A DNA stretch of 64,000 nucleotides from JADZFO01 sp964512635 (GTDB lineage Bacteria; 4484-113; JAFGCY01): assembly GCA_964512635.1 (NCBI GenBank), contig CAZEJB010000011.1, positions 1 to 64,000 on the forward strand. Reading direction: 5' to 3'. Shown in pieces: positions 15,931 to 24,579 of this stretch. Position numbers and translations under genes: made by a program. How positions within the stretch are numbered: the first letter of the stretch is position 1; every line of letters starts with the position of its first letter. Under the pieces are notes generated by a model. It did not search any database. It saw only the letters and a list, made by a program, of their open reading frames with translations, and was not told where the DNA came from.

Positions 15931-16061
15931 GTCGAAGGTCGAAGGTCGAAGGTCGATTGAGTTTCATCCTGGCAGTGCGAGTCAGGCAAACTGCTGTGAT
16001 GCCCAGCTGCTCTTCTGCGCAGTGCATGGACTTGAGTATTCGACCATCGACTATCGACCTG
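15931..16061. repeat. Heptamer repeats (GTCGAAG) as inverted arms
   Basis: Left arm 15931-15958 is GTCGAAG x3 then GTCGATT. The right arm 16038-16061 read on the minus strand is GGTCGAT-AGTCGAT-GGTCGAA. The arms are 79 bp apart, between the phosphatase and lnt promoters. Confidence 0.85.
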
Positions 16062-16122
16062 TTTGCAAGTCACGGTGTTAGCTTCGGCTGCGCAGATGAA
16101 CCAGAGCCGCGCCCGGTACATC

Positions 16123-16128
16123 TATAAT
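16123..16128 (+). promoter_or_regulatory. -10 box of leaderless lnt
   Basis: Perfect TATAAT, six bases (TCCGTG), then ATG 16135. Confidence 0.65.
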
Positions 16129-16134
16129 TCCGTG

Positions 16135-18438
16135 ATGCTGTGGCGGGTCCTCGGGGCGTTGCTGGCGGGCCTTGCGCTCGCCTTCAGCTTTCCGCTGAGC
16201 CTGCCCGGGGTTGACGCCTTCCCGGAGCTTGGCGTCTGGCACTTTTTCATTGGCAACAAGGACATTTCCGACGGCTTCATCCAGCTCCAGGGTCTGGGCT
16301 GTGTCGCGCTGCTGCCGCTGCTGGCGGCCCTGCGCGGCGCCCGGCGGCCCGCCCACGGCTTCTGGCTGGGCTATCTGTGCGGAGTCGGCTGGCTGATGCC
16401 CGGCCTGATCTGGCTGGGCAGCTTCGGCATCGTCCCGGTGCTGCTGCTGCCGCTGTATTTCGCCCTGCCGCTGGGCCTGTTTGGCTATCTCTGCTGGTGG
16501 CTGCTCAACACTCCCTGGGCGGCGGCCAGCCCGGCGCGGCTGGTCTGGGGCGTGCCCATGGCCTGGACGGCCATCGAATACCTGCGCAGCTTCGGCTTCT
16601 GGGCCTTTCCCTGGAACCTGCTGGGCTATGGCCTCGCCCGCGAACCGCTGCTGATCCAGGGCGCGGATCTTGGCGGCGTCTATGTGGTCAGCTTCGCCAT
16701 AGTGCTGTGCAACAGCATCCTGGCGGTGCTGCTTATGCGGCCGGCGCCTGAACTGCTGGAGCTGCTGCGTCCGGCCAAGCCCTGGCGCTGGAAGGCACGA
16801 ATCGCGCAGGCGGCGGGTGGGACCGCGCTGCTGTGCCTGCTGCTGGGCTATGGACTCTGGCGCCTCGACCTGCTGAAGGTGCCGCAGCTCTGGCCCCTGG
16901 CGCTGGCGCAGCCGGCCCGGGCCCAGGAGTCCGGGGCGGGTAAAGCGCCTTCCAGACCGGCAGGCCAGGACGATGAAAAGTCTGAGGTAGTGAGCGGCCC
17001 GGGAGCCCGGTCTGTTGTCACGCCCCCAGGCGAGACTAAACCCAATGCCAATGGCAAGACCGACGGCAAAGCCGATGGCAAAGCGGATGGCGCCTCAAAG
17101 AGCAAAGCGGGCGCCACGGCCGGCGGCAAGCGCAAGGATCAGAACAAGAACGGCAAGGCCAAGAGCACGCGGCCGGTTCAAAAGGTGGAGCGCGAGCTGC
17201 CGCTGGATGTGATCCTGGTCCAGGGCGGGCTGAACACCCGGGAAAGCTGGCGCACCGAAGGCCTGCTGGAGAAGAGCATCGCGGCCTATGCGGGACCGGC
17301 GGACAAGGCGCTGCAGCAGTGGATGCAGGGCAGCCTGCTGGAATCCGGCAGCACGGTCGTTACCCCGGCAGCAGAACAGACAGATGCATCCAAGGACGCG
17401 CGGCTGTCAGGCCGGGGCGCAGACGAGGATGAGAGCTGCAGCGCACTGGCCTTCAGCACCGGCACAGAGTCCGGCGGCGCTGCCAATGGCGCGGGAACGC
17501 GGGAGTTCGTCCCGCCCCCCGGCAACCTCGGCCAGCCGGCGGGCACCGTGGCCCGGGATGACAGACCGGCGATTGAGCAGCCCGGCGGGCTGGCTTCCAT
17601 CCTGAGCCAGGACCCAGTTCCGGCTGACCGCCCGCAGGTTAGCTATGCGCCGGCTGGTGCGGCAGCGAAGGGCGGACAGCCCCAGGCCGATGTGCTGGTC
17701 GTCTGGCCCGAGAGCGTCTTCCCGATGTACCTCGACCCCTCAAAGGCCCAGGGCCTGCCACGGGAAGCACGGCGCCTGCTGCGCAAGACGACCAACACCG
17801 CGCTGCTGATGGGGGCGATCGGCATGCCGCACGACCCCGAGCAGTATGAGAACGGCGCGATGTTCTTCTCCCGCGAGGGCGCGGCGATCTGGCCGCACAG
17901 CAAGGTGCGGGTAGTGCCCTTCGGCGAGGTGGTGCCCTTCCGCCGCGCGATCAGCTTCCTTGACTATCCCTGGGGCAATGCGGATGTCACCGAAGGCCGG
18001 AGCATAGAGCCGCTGCTTTGGAAGGGCCACAGCCTTGGCCTGCTCATCTGCTTTGACAATGTCTTCGGCTTCCTGACCCGCACGGAGGCGCTCAAGGGCG
18101 CCGACAGCTTTATCCTGATGACCAACAACTCCTGGTACAAGCTGCCCAGCGGCGTACGCCAGCATACGGATATCGACATTCTGCGGGCAGTGGAGAACCG
18201 CCGCTGGCTGGCGCGGGTCAGTACGACCGGCGAAAGCCACCTGATTGACGCGGCCGGGCGCGTGCGGCTGCAGTCCAGCCAGCGCAGCGCAGCGGTAATC
18301 AGCGGCCGGCTTGAAGCCAGCCATGAGCGGACGGTCTACCACCGGGTCGGAGACCTTTTCGCCCAGCTCTGCCTGCTGGGAGCGGTCCTGCTATGCCTGC
18401 CGCCGATTGTTCTGCGCCGCGGCGAGGGTCTGCTCTAG
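16135..18438 (+). CDS. lnt: Apolipoprotein N-acyltransferase with two large inserts
   Basis: Inner-membrane enzyme that adds the third acyl chain to lipoproteins. 767 aa versus ~510 in E. coli. Membrane helices lie in ~1-245, including the conserved YLRSFGFWAFPWNLLGY stretch. Insert 1 (~258-352) is a Lys/Gly/Pro-rich linker, insert 2 (~385-517) lies inside the nitrilase-like domain after LVQGGLN. Catalytic triad is present: Glu526 (VVWPES), Lys590 (HSKVRVVPFGE) and Cys639 (LLICFDN). The residues after the Cys are Phe-Asp where E. coli has the essential Tyr-Glu. A last helix is at ~745-760. Start ATG 16135 fits the six-base leaderless rule; GTG 16132 is the alternative. Confidence 0.9.
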   Translation: MLWRVLGALLAGLALAFSFPLSLPGVDAFPELGVWHFFIGNKDISDGFIQLQGLGCVALLPLLAALRGARRPAHGFWLGYLCGVGWLMPGLIWLGSFGIVPVLLLPLYFALPLGLFGYLCWWLLNTPWAAASPARLVWGVPMAWTAIEYLRSFGFWAFPWNLLGYGLAREPLLIQGADLGGVYVVSFAIVLCNSILAVLLMRPAPELLELLRPAKPWRWKARIAQAAGGTALLCLLLGYGLWRLDLLKVPQLWPLALAQPARAQESGAGKAPSRPAGQDDEKSEVVSGPGARSVVTPPGETKPNANGKTDGKADGKADGASKSKAGATAGGKRKDQNKNGKAKSTRPVQKVERELPLDVILVQGGLNTRESWRTEGLLEKSIAAYAGPADKALQQWMQGSLLESGSTVVTPAAEQTDASKDARLSGRGADEDESCSALAFSTGTESGGAANGAGTREFVPPPGNLGQPAGTVARDDRPAIEQPGGLASILSQDPVPADRPQVSYAPAGAAAKGGQPQADVLVVWPESVFPMYLDPSKAQGLPREARRLLRKTTNTALLMGAIGMPHDPEQYENGAMFFSREGAAIWPHSKVRVVPFGEVVPFRRAISFLDYPWGNADVTEGRSIEPLLWKGHSLGLLICFDNVFGFLTRTEALKGADSFILMTNNSWYKLPSGVRQHTDIDILRAVENRRWLARVSTTGESHLIDAAGRVRLQSSQRSAAVISGRLEASHERTVYHRVGDLFAQLCLLGAVLLCLPPIVLRRGEGLL

Positions 18439-18497
18439 TCGCTTTGGACCGGGGCTGCTGGGGTAGAATTTGTGGTCCAAACTGCCTGGAGGTTCAC

Positions 18498-20405
18498 ATG
18501 CGGCGCCGCGATCTGCTCTCGACCATCCTGCTTGCACTTTTGCTCGTGTGCTGCGCCTGCAGCTCTGACAAGACCGACACAGGCCCTGCCGCTCCAGCTC
18601 AAAGCAGCCAGACGCCAGGGCCTGTTTCGCCCGGACCCGGCGGCACAGTGCCTGAGGGACTCCCCGGTCTGCCCGGCCTGGCAGGCGGTGCACTGGCGGA
18701 CTCTGGCGGGGCCATAGAGGCGCCGGGCCGCCGCTCAAGCTATGACCAGTTTGAGTTTGTCGATGGCAACGCCATTTACTCGGCCTCCAGCGTTTGCCAG
18801 TTCGTCCAGGACTCCTGCCTGGTAGTGCCAGGCCCTCACGGCCCGGGCTGGGCGATCTATAGCGTCAACACCGGCGGTTATCAGCCCAGCCGGCTGGAAG
18901 TAAACATGAGACTGAGTGAGAACGGCAGCGCTTTTGTCGCCCTCTCGCGCTACAGCTCGGGGCGCTGGGATATCCGCGGGCCCTTCACCGGGCCGGCCAG
19001 TATTCAGGTGGGCAGCGGAGATTACCTTAGCGGCGCAGGCGACAGCGCCGACCGCCGCTTCTATTTCGCTGTGCTGGTCGACGACGCTTACGCCGAGCAC
19101 AGTTTCAGCGAAGTGCACTTCGACAATGCCGTGCCGGCTGGGACGCGTGTGTCGGGACGGGTGCTGGATGAACAGGGCGATCCGGTTGCCGGCATGCGGA
19201 TGCAGCTGCAGCCTCTTGGCCGTTATGTTGAAAGCGATGCCGCGGGCAACTTCATCTTTTATGACGTGCCCGACGGCGACTATGACCTGTCGCCGGATGA
19301 CGCGGCGGGGGACTATGACTTCTTCGAGCCGCCGCTGCGCAGCATCAGTATCAGCGGCGATCAGGGCATGCAGGACTTCACCGCCACTCGCCTTGATATT
19401 CGCGGGCGGCTGAGCACGAACGACAGGCCACTGCCACTGGTGGAGATGGTGCTTAATCCGGGCGGAGTCGTGACTAAAACGGATACTGACGGACGCTATG
19501 AGTTTCGCAAGCTGGTGTCAGGAAACTACACCGTGGCAGTTTTCTCCGGAGGCATCGACACCACTCCGCCAAGCTACAACCTCTTTCTCGGCAGCGCTGA
19601 CCTTGAAGGTAATGACTTTACTGCCAATGGCCTTGAGCCTGCTTACTCAATCAACGGCACAGTGCGGGATGGGGTAGACCCTGTTGTCGGCGCGGTGCTC
19701 TATCTGCAGCCCGGCGGCAAGATCGCGGTTACCGACGACACGGGCTATTACGCCTTTTACACCCTGGCGCCGGGAAACTATGTGGTCAGCGCGGCGCTGA
19801 GCGGCTACAAATTCACCCCGGACAGCCAGGCGGTGACGATCATCGACAACGGCCAGACCGCGGACTTCAGTGCTGAACCGATTCAGCTTTACCATGTTAT
19901 CCGCGAGTGTATCGAGACTGACCTCAGCGACGTTGTGCTGGGCTTTATGCCGGGCGTCGATGTCTACTTCGCGGATGTCAACACGGCCAGTGTGGTGGCC
20001 GTCCGCCGCACCGACCAGTTCGGCCAGGCCAGTGTGGATCTCCCGGCAGGTGAGTACTACAGCTATCTGCAGCATCCACTCTTTAACGGAGTCGCCAGCT
20101 TCGGTTCCGAGAGCTTCACCCTTAGCGGCGATCTGGTGATCAGCCGGCACTACAACCGCAACAACACGGTCACCTGGAAGAACTTCGTCGCCGAGTACAT
20201 CAGCACGGAATGCCTGCAGTGCCACCGCCCGGATGCCCAGACGGCGGTCGACCCGCCGCTGCGGACCTATGACGAAGTGGTGGCCAAGGTGAATTCCTGC
20301 AATTCCAGAATCCAGAATGACACAATGCCGCCAGGGAACCCCAGCCACGACGCCTATAAGCGCTGGTTCAAGGCTTGGCGGGACGCCGGGACGCAGCTGG
20401 AATAG
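18498..20405 (+). CDS. Lipoprotein with carboxypeptidase-regulatory-like repeats and C-terminal c-type heme motif
   Basis: 635 aa. N-terminal signal RRRDLLSTILLALLLVCCAC ends in a probable lipobox. Residues ~75-210 form a domain shared with the paralogue at 20857 (NAIYSASSV; NTGGYQPSRLEVNM). Then three to four carboxypeptidase-regulatory-like beta-sandwiches (GRVLDEQGDPVAGM; DGRYEFRKL; DTGYYAFYTL). The C-terminal ~65 residues carry CLQCH (heme-attachment CXXCH, codons 20211-20225) and a later MPPGN that could supply the axial Met. ATG 18498 has GGAGG six bases upstream. Probably surface-exposed; a role in electron transfer is inference. Confidence 0.78.
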   Translation: MRRRDLLSTILLALLLVCCACSSDKTDTGPAAPAQSSQTPGPVSPGPGGTVPEGLPGLPGLAGGALADSGGAIEAPGRRSSYDQFEFVDGNAIYSASSVCQFVQDSCLVVPGPHGPGWAIYSVNTGGYQPSRLEVNMRLSENGSAFVALSRYSSGRWDIRGPFTGPASIQVGSGDYLSGAGDSADRRFYFAVLVDDAYAEHSFSEVHFDNAVPAGTRVSGRVLDEQGDPVAGMRMQLQPLGRYVESDAAGNFIFYDVPDGDYDLSPDDAAGDYDFFEPPLRSISISGDQGMQDFTATRLDIRGRLSTNDRPLPLVEMVLNPGGVVTKTDTDGRYEFRKLVSGNYTVAVFSGGIDTTPPSYNLFLGSADLEGNDFTANGLEPAYSINGTVRDGVDPVVGAVLYLQPGGKIAVTDDTGYYAFYTLAPGNYVVSAALSGYKFTPDSQAVTIIDNGQTADFSAEPIQLYHVIRECIETDLSDVVLGFMPGVDVYFADVNTASVVAVRRTDQFGQASVDLPAGEYYSYLQHPLFNGVASFGSESFTLSGDLVISRHYNRNNTVTWKNFVAEYISTECLQCHRPDAQTAVDPPLRTYDEVVAKVNSCNSRIQNDTMPPGNPSHDAYKRWFKAWRDAGTQLE

Positions 20406-20469
20406 GCTTGATATGCCGGCCGGGAAGCCGCGACGCAGGCGCGCACCGCGTCGCGGACCCCCTGACAGC

Positions 20470-20664
20470 TCAGGCGCAGCAGTCGATCTGACCGCCGACG
20501 CCGTCCGGCTGCGCACTTGGCACTGAGGCCAGCAGCTTCATCGCGAGGCTCATCTCCATCTTCTGCTGATCTTTCTGCTTCAGCAGCACAAGGCTTTGAT
20601 ACTCCGTTGCGATCTGCTGGCTCTTCAGCGCACTGGCCATGTCGAGCACGGCTCCAACGTCCAT
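20470..20664 (-). CDS. YjfB-family small putative motility protein
   Basis: 64 aa. MDVGAVLDMASALKSQQIAT followed by a Gln/Lys/Met-rich amphipathic helix (LVLLKQKDQQKMEMSLAMKL) resembles the YjfB family (Pfam YjfB_motility). ATG 20664 is preceded by AAGGAGG at ideal spacing, strong support for a gene this short. It is encoded opposite to both flanking heme lipoprotein genes. No flagellar gene is in the window, so its role is unproven. Confidence 0.6.
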   Translation of the reverse strand: MDVGAVLDMASALKSQQIATEYQSLVLLKQKDQQKMEMSLAMKLLASVPSAQPDGVGGQIDCCA

Positions 20665-20856
20665 GCACGGCCTCCTTGCCGGCCGGCCCACTGCGGATGG
20701 GCCGCCCGCCTGGCGCGCTGCGCCGCTTTATAGATCGGCCCCGGCAAAGCGGCATTGAGCCGCTGCTTGAGTTTTTGTCAGGAGGGTAAACTATCCGGTC
20801 GCGCCAGGGATGGCCGTCCTTTAAGCCACCAAATACAGCCTGTATGGAGTAGAGAC

Positions 20857-22794
20857 ATGTTTTTGGATTCCCGGCGACTGCGGCAGCCTATCGGCGCTGC
20901 CTTAAGTCTGGCCCTTGTGCTGAGCGCTGCCGCCTGTGGCGGCGGGGCGGTCCAGCCCGGTCCCGATCAGGGTGAACTGGCATCCAGTTCGCTGCTGGCG
21001 GCGCACAGCAAGGCAGCCCCGGTGGTGTTTGACGAGACCGCCGGCGCAGTCCGGCCGGCGCTGCTGGGCGGTCTGCCCGCCCTGCCGGCGGGCCTGGCCG
21101 CGGGAGCTCCTGCCCGCGAAAGCTCATGGCAGGAAGTGCTCTTCGTCAAGGGTAACGCGGTCTTCGATGCCTCCCCTGGGGTGATCTTCGCTGGCGACAG
21201 CGCGGTGCTGAACCCTGGCAAGGGCGAGCTGGACTGGACGGTTTATCCCTTCTCGACCGGCGGCTATCAGCCCGACCGGGTGGAGGTAGGGCTGTCCTGC
21301 GGCGCCGGCGGAACGGCCTGGGTTGCGCTGTCGAACTATGCCCTGGGCGCCTGGGAATTCCATGGCCCCTACACCGATGACGCGGTGATCAACCTGACTT
21401 CCAACAGCTATATCAACATGTCCAACCAGTTCTTCCTGGCGGTGGTGGCCTTTGACACGGCCCAGGTAAGCATGGACTACGGCCTGATGAGCTTCGAAAA
21501 CGGCAATGTGGCCCAGTTTGGAGTATCTGGCACCGTGACCGACGAGAACGGTGATCCGGTGCCGGGCATCATGGTGCGCGAGAACACGAACTTTGAATCG
21601 GCGACCACGGATCTGGATGGAGAGTATTTCCTGGGTATTCCCAGCGCCGGAACTTACGACATCGTGCCCGATCTGAACCCGACGGATTACAACAATACGA
21701 CCGGCACCCTGAATGTGATGGTTGATGGCCAGGAAAGCGGCAAGGACTTCACTTTGAGCCGGATCGACATCAGCGGCCGGCTGACCACCGCCGGCGGCGC
21801 GCCCGTGGTGGGCGCCGAGCTGACCCTGATGCCGGACAACCGGACCACGAAAAGCAATGCGGACGGCTATTACGAATTCCGCAAGGTCAACAACGGAAAC
21901 TACACCGTCTCGGCCCTGCTCGCCACCTTTGACTTCACACCGAACAGTCAGCCGGTCACGGTGAACAGCAGCGACGAGACAGGCGTGGACTTTTCTGCCA
22001 CCGGCGGGCAGCCCACCTTTGGCATCACCGGCAACATCACCGACACGGGAATGGGGCCGGTGGAGGGTGTGTTTGTCAGCCTGACGCCGGGGTCGCGCCA
22101 GACCACCACGGACGCCAATGGTAACTACAGCTTTATCGGCCTGCCGGAGGATACCTACGAAGTGACGCCGGTGCTGGGGCTCTGGAGCTTCACGCCCGCT
22201 ACCCGGCTGGTTAACATCAGCGGCTCCAGTGAGAACGGCATTGACTTCGATGCCGACCCGCCGCCGCCGACCTTCCGCATCTATGGCTCGGTGCAGGACG
22301 TCGTCTTTGGCAATACCGGTATTCCCTACTGCGACATCCGCCTGGTGCGGATCAGCGACAACGAGATCCTGGCCTACCGCGAAACCGACGCCAACGGCGA
22401 CTTCGAGTTTCCTGAGCAGCCCAACGGCGTGTACAAGGTGGTGGTCAGCGACTTCAGCTATGTCAACATCGAGGTCGGCGCGAATGTCAATTCGGCGGAC
22501 GTGCCCCTGACCATTGCAACTTCATTCGCCAGTGACGGCGTTCCGACCTACGACAACTTCATCTCCGAGTTCACCAGCGAGTGGTGCCTGCAGTGCCACC
22601 GGCCCGACAGCGGCACCTCGGTGAACCCTTACCTGCGGACCTACAGCGAGACCAAGAACGCAGGCTCGGCCTGCAACTTCGACATCCAGGGCGACATCAT
22701 GCCGCCCGGCCGCAGCAACCTGCCGATCTACAAGCTTTACTGGCAGGCCTGGAAGGATGCGGGCTATCCGGAGAACGAGGACGACCTGCCCTAG
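20857..22794 (+). CDS. Lipoprotein with carboxypeptidase-regulatory-like repeats and C-terminal c-type heme motif (paralogue)
   Basis: 645 aa, paralogue of 18498-20405. Signal peptide ends in lipobox LSAAAC (Cys ~27). The N-terminal domain shares VKGNAVFDAS and STGGYQPDRVEV. Four or so repeats have the pattern GxVTDENGDPVPGI, DLDGEYFLG, NADGYYEFRKVNNGNYTV and DANGNYSFIGLPEDTYEV. The C-terminus has CLQCHRPDSG (22585-22599) and IMPPG. ATG 20857 has GGAG eight bases upstream. The heme tail is conserved between paralogues while the repeats drift, which argues that it functions. A terminator follows. Confidence 0.8.
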   Translation: MFLDSRRLRQPIGAALSLALVLSAAACGGGAVQPGPDQGELASSSLLAAHSKAAPVVFDETAGAVRPALLGGLPALPAGLAAGAPARESSWQEVLFVKGNAVFDASPGVIFAGDSAVLNPGKGELDWTVYPFSTGGYQPDRVEVGLSCGAGGTAWVALSNYALGAWEFHGPYTDDAVINLTSNSYINMSNQFFLAVVAFDTAQVSMDYGLMSFENGNVAQFGVSGTVTDENGDPVPGIMVRENTNFESATTDLDGEYFLGIPSAGTYDIVPDLNPTDYNNTTGTLNVMVDGQESGKDFTLSRIDISGRLTTAGGAPVVGAELTLMPDNRTTKSNADGYYEFRKVNNGNYTVSALLATFDFTPNSQPVTVNSSDETGVDFSATGGQPTFGITGNITDTGMGPVEGVFVSLTPGSRQTTTDANGNYSFIGLPEDTYEVTPVLGLWSFTPATRLVNISGSSENGIDFDADPPPPTFRIYGSVQDVVFGNTGIPYCDIRLVRISDNEILAYRETDANGDFEFPEQPNGVYKVVVSDFSYVNIEVGANVNSADVPLTIATSFASDGVPTYDNFISEFTSEWCLQCHRPDSGTSVNPYLRTYSETKNAGSACNFDIQGDIMPPGRSNLPIYKLYWQAWKDAGYPENEDDLP

Positions 22795-22831
22795 TCAGCG
22801 GCCATCCGGCCGGCAAGGGGTAGACAGGCGC

Positions 22832-22866
22832 AAGGCCCCGGAGGCTCAGGCTTTCGGGGCCTTGTG
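22832..22866 (+). terminator. Terminator after the second heme lipoprotein gene
   Basis: AAGGCCCCG, 14 base loop, CGGGGCCTT, then GTGTT. Strong stem, weak T tract. Confidence 0.65.
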
Positions 22867-22907
22867 TTGACGGGCAGGCGCGAGACGGCTATAAACTTCG
22901 CGGCACA

Positions 22908-22958
22908 ATGACAGATTCCCCGGGCAGCCGGTTTCCTGCGCAGGCGGTGCGGCCGTGA
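22908..22958 (+). CDS. Possible 16-aa leader peptide coupled to nusB
   Basis: ATG 22908 to TGA 22956-22958 encodes MTDSPGSRFPAQAVRP. A TATAAA box (22890-22895) lies just upstream, so this may be the first start on the transcript. Its stop overlaps the nusB start in GTGA. nusB itself has no clear Shine-Dalgarno, which favours coupling. Confidence 0.4.
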   Translation: MTDSPGSRFPAQAVRP

Positions 22959-23584
22959 CACCATCGCAGGAAGGTGCGCGCCGCAATTCGCGCCGCAAGG
23001 CTTTTGAGCTGCTGTTCGAGCTTGAGCAGCATCCAGGGGTCAGCGCCGAAGATATCCTCGAGCGCAGCTTTGCCGATCCCGACGTGCTGGAAGCCTACAG
23101 CAGCGATGAGGACGAGGACGGCTATGTGCTGGTCGAGGCCGAGGCGGACAAGGGCAGCAACCTGTACCGCATGCGCCCCCGGGGCCGCAAGCTGCAGCAG
23201 TTCGTGACCGAGCTGGTACTGGCGGCCAAGCAGCATGAAGAGGCGATTGACGCGGAACTGGCCAAACACCCCCACGACTGGAGCTTTGACCGCATCGGCA
23301 CTGCCGAGCGCGTGTTGATGCGGCTGGCGGTGGCGGAGATGGCCTATCTTGGTACGGCGCACAAAGTGGTCATCAATGAAGTGCTGGATCTGGCCAAACA
23401 GTATGCCCAGGCCGATGCCGTGAAGTTCATCAACGGCATCCTGGGCGCGGTGGTGCGGAACCTGCAGCAGCTTGGCGAGTCTGCCAGTACTGAGCCCGGG
23501 ACAAGCCCGGGCAGCGACGCAGACGCGGGGGATGATTACCCGGAACTGGACGGACTGGATCTGCTGGCGGACGAAGATGAGTAA
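22955..23584 (+). CDS. nusB: Transcription antitermination factor NusB with acidic insert
   Basis: RNA-binding helical protein of the rRNA antitermination complex. 209 aa, longer than the usual ~140. The family core is clear: RRKAFELLFELEQHPGVS, DWSFDRIGTAERVLMRLAVAEM, VVINEVLDLAKQYAQADAVK and FINGILGAVVRN. An Asp/Glu-rich insert (~45-75) sits near the first helices and the C-terminal tail (~170-209) is acidic. The tail is partly encoded by a REP-like palindrome (23492-23513). GTG 22955 overlaps the stop of the small upstream frame. Confidence 0.9.
   Translation: MTPSQEGARRNSRRKAFELLFELEQHPGVSAEDILERSFADPDVLEAYSSDEDEDGYVLVEAEADKGSNLYRMRPRGRKLQQFVTELVLAAKQHEEAIDAELAKHPHDWSFDRIGTAERVLMRLAVAEMAYLGTAHKVVINEVLDLAKQYAQADAVKFINGILGAVVRNLQQLGESASTEPGTSPGSDADAGDDYPELDGLDLLADEDE
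23492..23513 (-). repeat. REP-like palindrome inside the nusB coding region
   Basis: GAGCCCGGGACAAGCCCGGG, encoding EPGTSPG. It has the GGGACAAGCCC core of the intergenic REPs. Confidence 0.55.
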
Positions 23585-23647
23585 TCCCGGCGGCAGGTCG
23601 GCCCGGAGTGATGGCCGCGTCAGACTGACGGCGGCGCTGGTGAGGGG

Positions 23648-24481
23648 ATGTTGAGCGGACGCACATTCAAGCTGGCCCTGGCGGGCATCCTGCTGTTGCT
23701 GCTCCTGGGCGCGCTGTTCATGCTGCTGCGTCCCGGTGGCAGCGGCGGCGGCCGCCGCCAGCATGGCAAGCTGGCCAGCGGCAGCAACCTCGCCCTGGAC
23801 CTGCGCTACAGCTATGACCCCCTGATGCTGCGGCCGGCGGACTATGACGGCACGGCCGAGTTTCCACTGCAGCTCGACGGCGCCGACTTTGGCTTCTATG
23901 GCAAGCGCATCCGCGGGGCGGGCAAGATTCTGGCCAAGGAGCCCGGCCCGGTGCTCTATGACTTTGTCGGCTCCCAGCACAGCGAGGTTTTCGAGTTCTG
24001 GTACAAGCTTGAGCCGCTGGCCGAGCCGGCTTACGAGGACTGCGAGCTGCAGGGCCGCCTGGGACTGCACCAGAAGCTGGCCTACAAGCTGGGGCCGGAT
24101 TCCCCGGGCTGGCCGCGCTACTTCCCGGATTCCCTGCGCGGCGCGCTGCAGGAAGACGGCAGCCGCAGCGGCGGCGGCGACACCGCCTACATCGAGGGCT
24201 GGGCCCTGTTCGGCACTGAAGACCTGTATTTCTTTTATGCCGTTGCGCCCCGCGAACTGACCGGAGACGAGCGCGCCGCGCTGGTGGCGATGATCAACGG
24301 CATGCAGTTCAACGCCCTGGGTGCGGACTCTGCCAGTCCGCCGGCGGCTGATGACAAGGATAAGGGCGACGAGGAGACGCCGGGGGATAAGGCGCCGCGC
24401 TCTGATCCCGACGCGGCCCAAGAGGATGAGAGGCAAGACAGCGCAGCAGCGACCAGCGATTCTTCCGGCAGCGGCGAATAG
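23648..24481 (+). CDS. Membrane-anchored periplasmic protein of unknown function
   Basis: 277 aa. One N-terminal transmembrane anchor (LALAGILLLLLLGALFMLL), then a Gly/Arg-rich spacer and a ~180-residue soluble domain (LDLRYSYDPLMLRPADY; FGFYGKRIRGAGK; FEFWYKLEPLAEPAYEDCEL; YIEGWALFGTEDLYFFYAVAP). A highly acidic Asp/Glu/Ser tail ends it. ATG 23648 follows GAGGGG. It lies 63 bp after nusB in the same direction and may be co-transcribed. The phrase EFWYKL and the shape suggest a PsbP/lipoprotein-like fold, but I do not recognise the family. Confidence 0.65.
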   Translation: MLSGRTFKLALAGILLLLLLGALFMLLRPGGSGGGRRQHGKLASGSNLALDLRYSYDPLMLRPADYDGTAEFPLQLDGADFGFYGKRIRGAGKILAKEPGPVLYDFVGSQHSEVFEFWYKLEPLAEPAYEDCELQGRLGLHQKLAYKLGPDSPGWPRYFPDSLRGALQEDGSRSGGGDTAYIEGWALFGTEDLYFFYAVAPRELTGDERAALVAMINGMQFNALGADSASPPAADDKDKGDEETPGDKAPRSDPDAAQEDERQDSAAATSDSSGSGE

Positions 24482-24486
24482 GGCCA

Positions 24487-24515
24487 CAAAAAAGGGCCGG
24501 CCCGTGGGCCGACCC
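24487..24515 (-). terminator. Terminator of the RRM protein gene
   Basis: Minus strand GGGTCGGCCC, AC, GGGCCGGCCC, then TTTTTTG. Strong stem with six T residues, 64 bp after the stop of the minus-strand gene. Confidence 0.85.
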
Positions 24516-24579
24516 CTGTCAGTTCCTTTTGCTCTGCATCGGCCCGGGTCAGCAGGCGCAGCGCAGACACACGCTGAAA

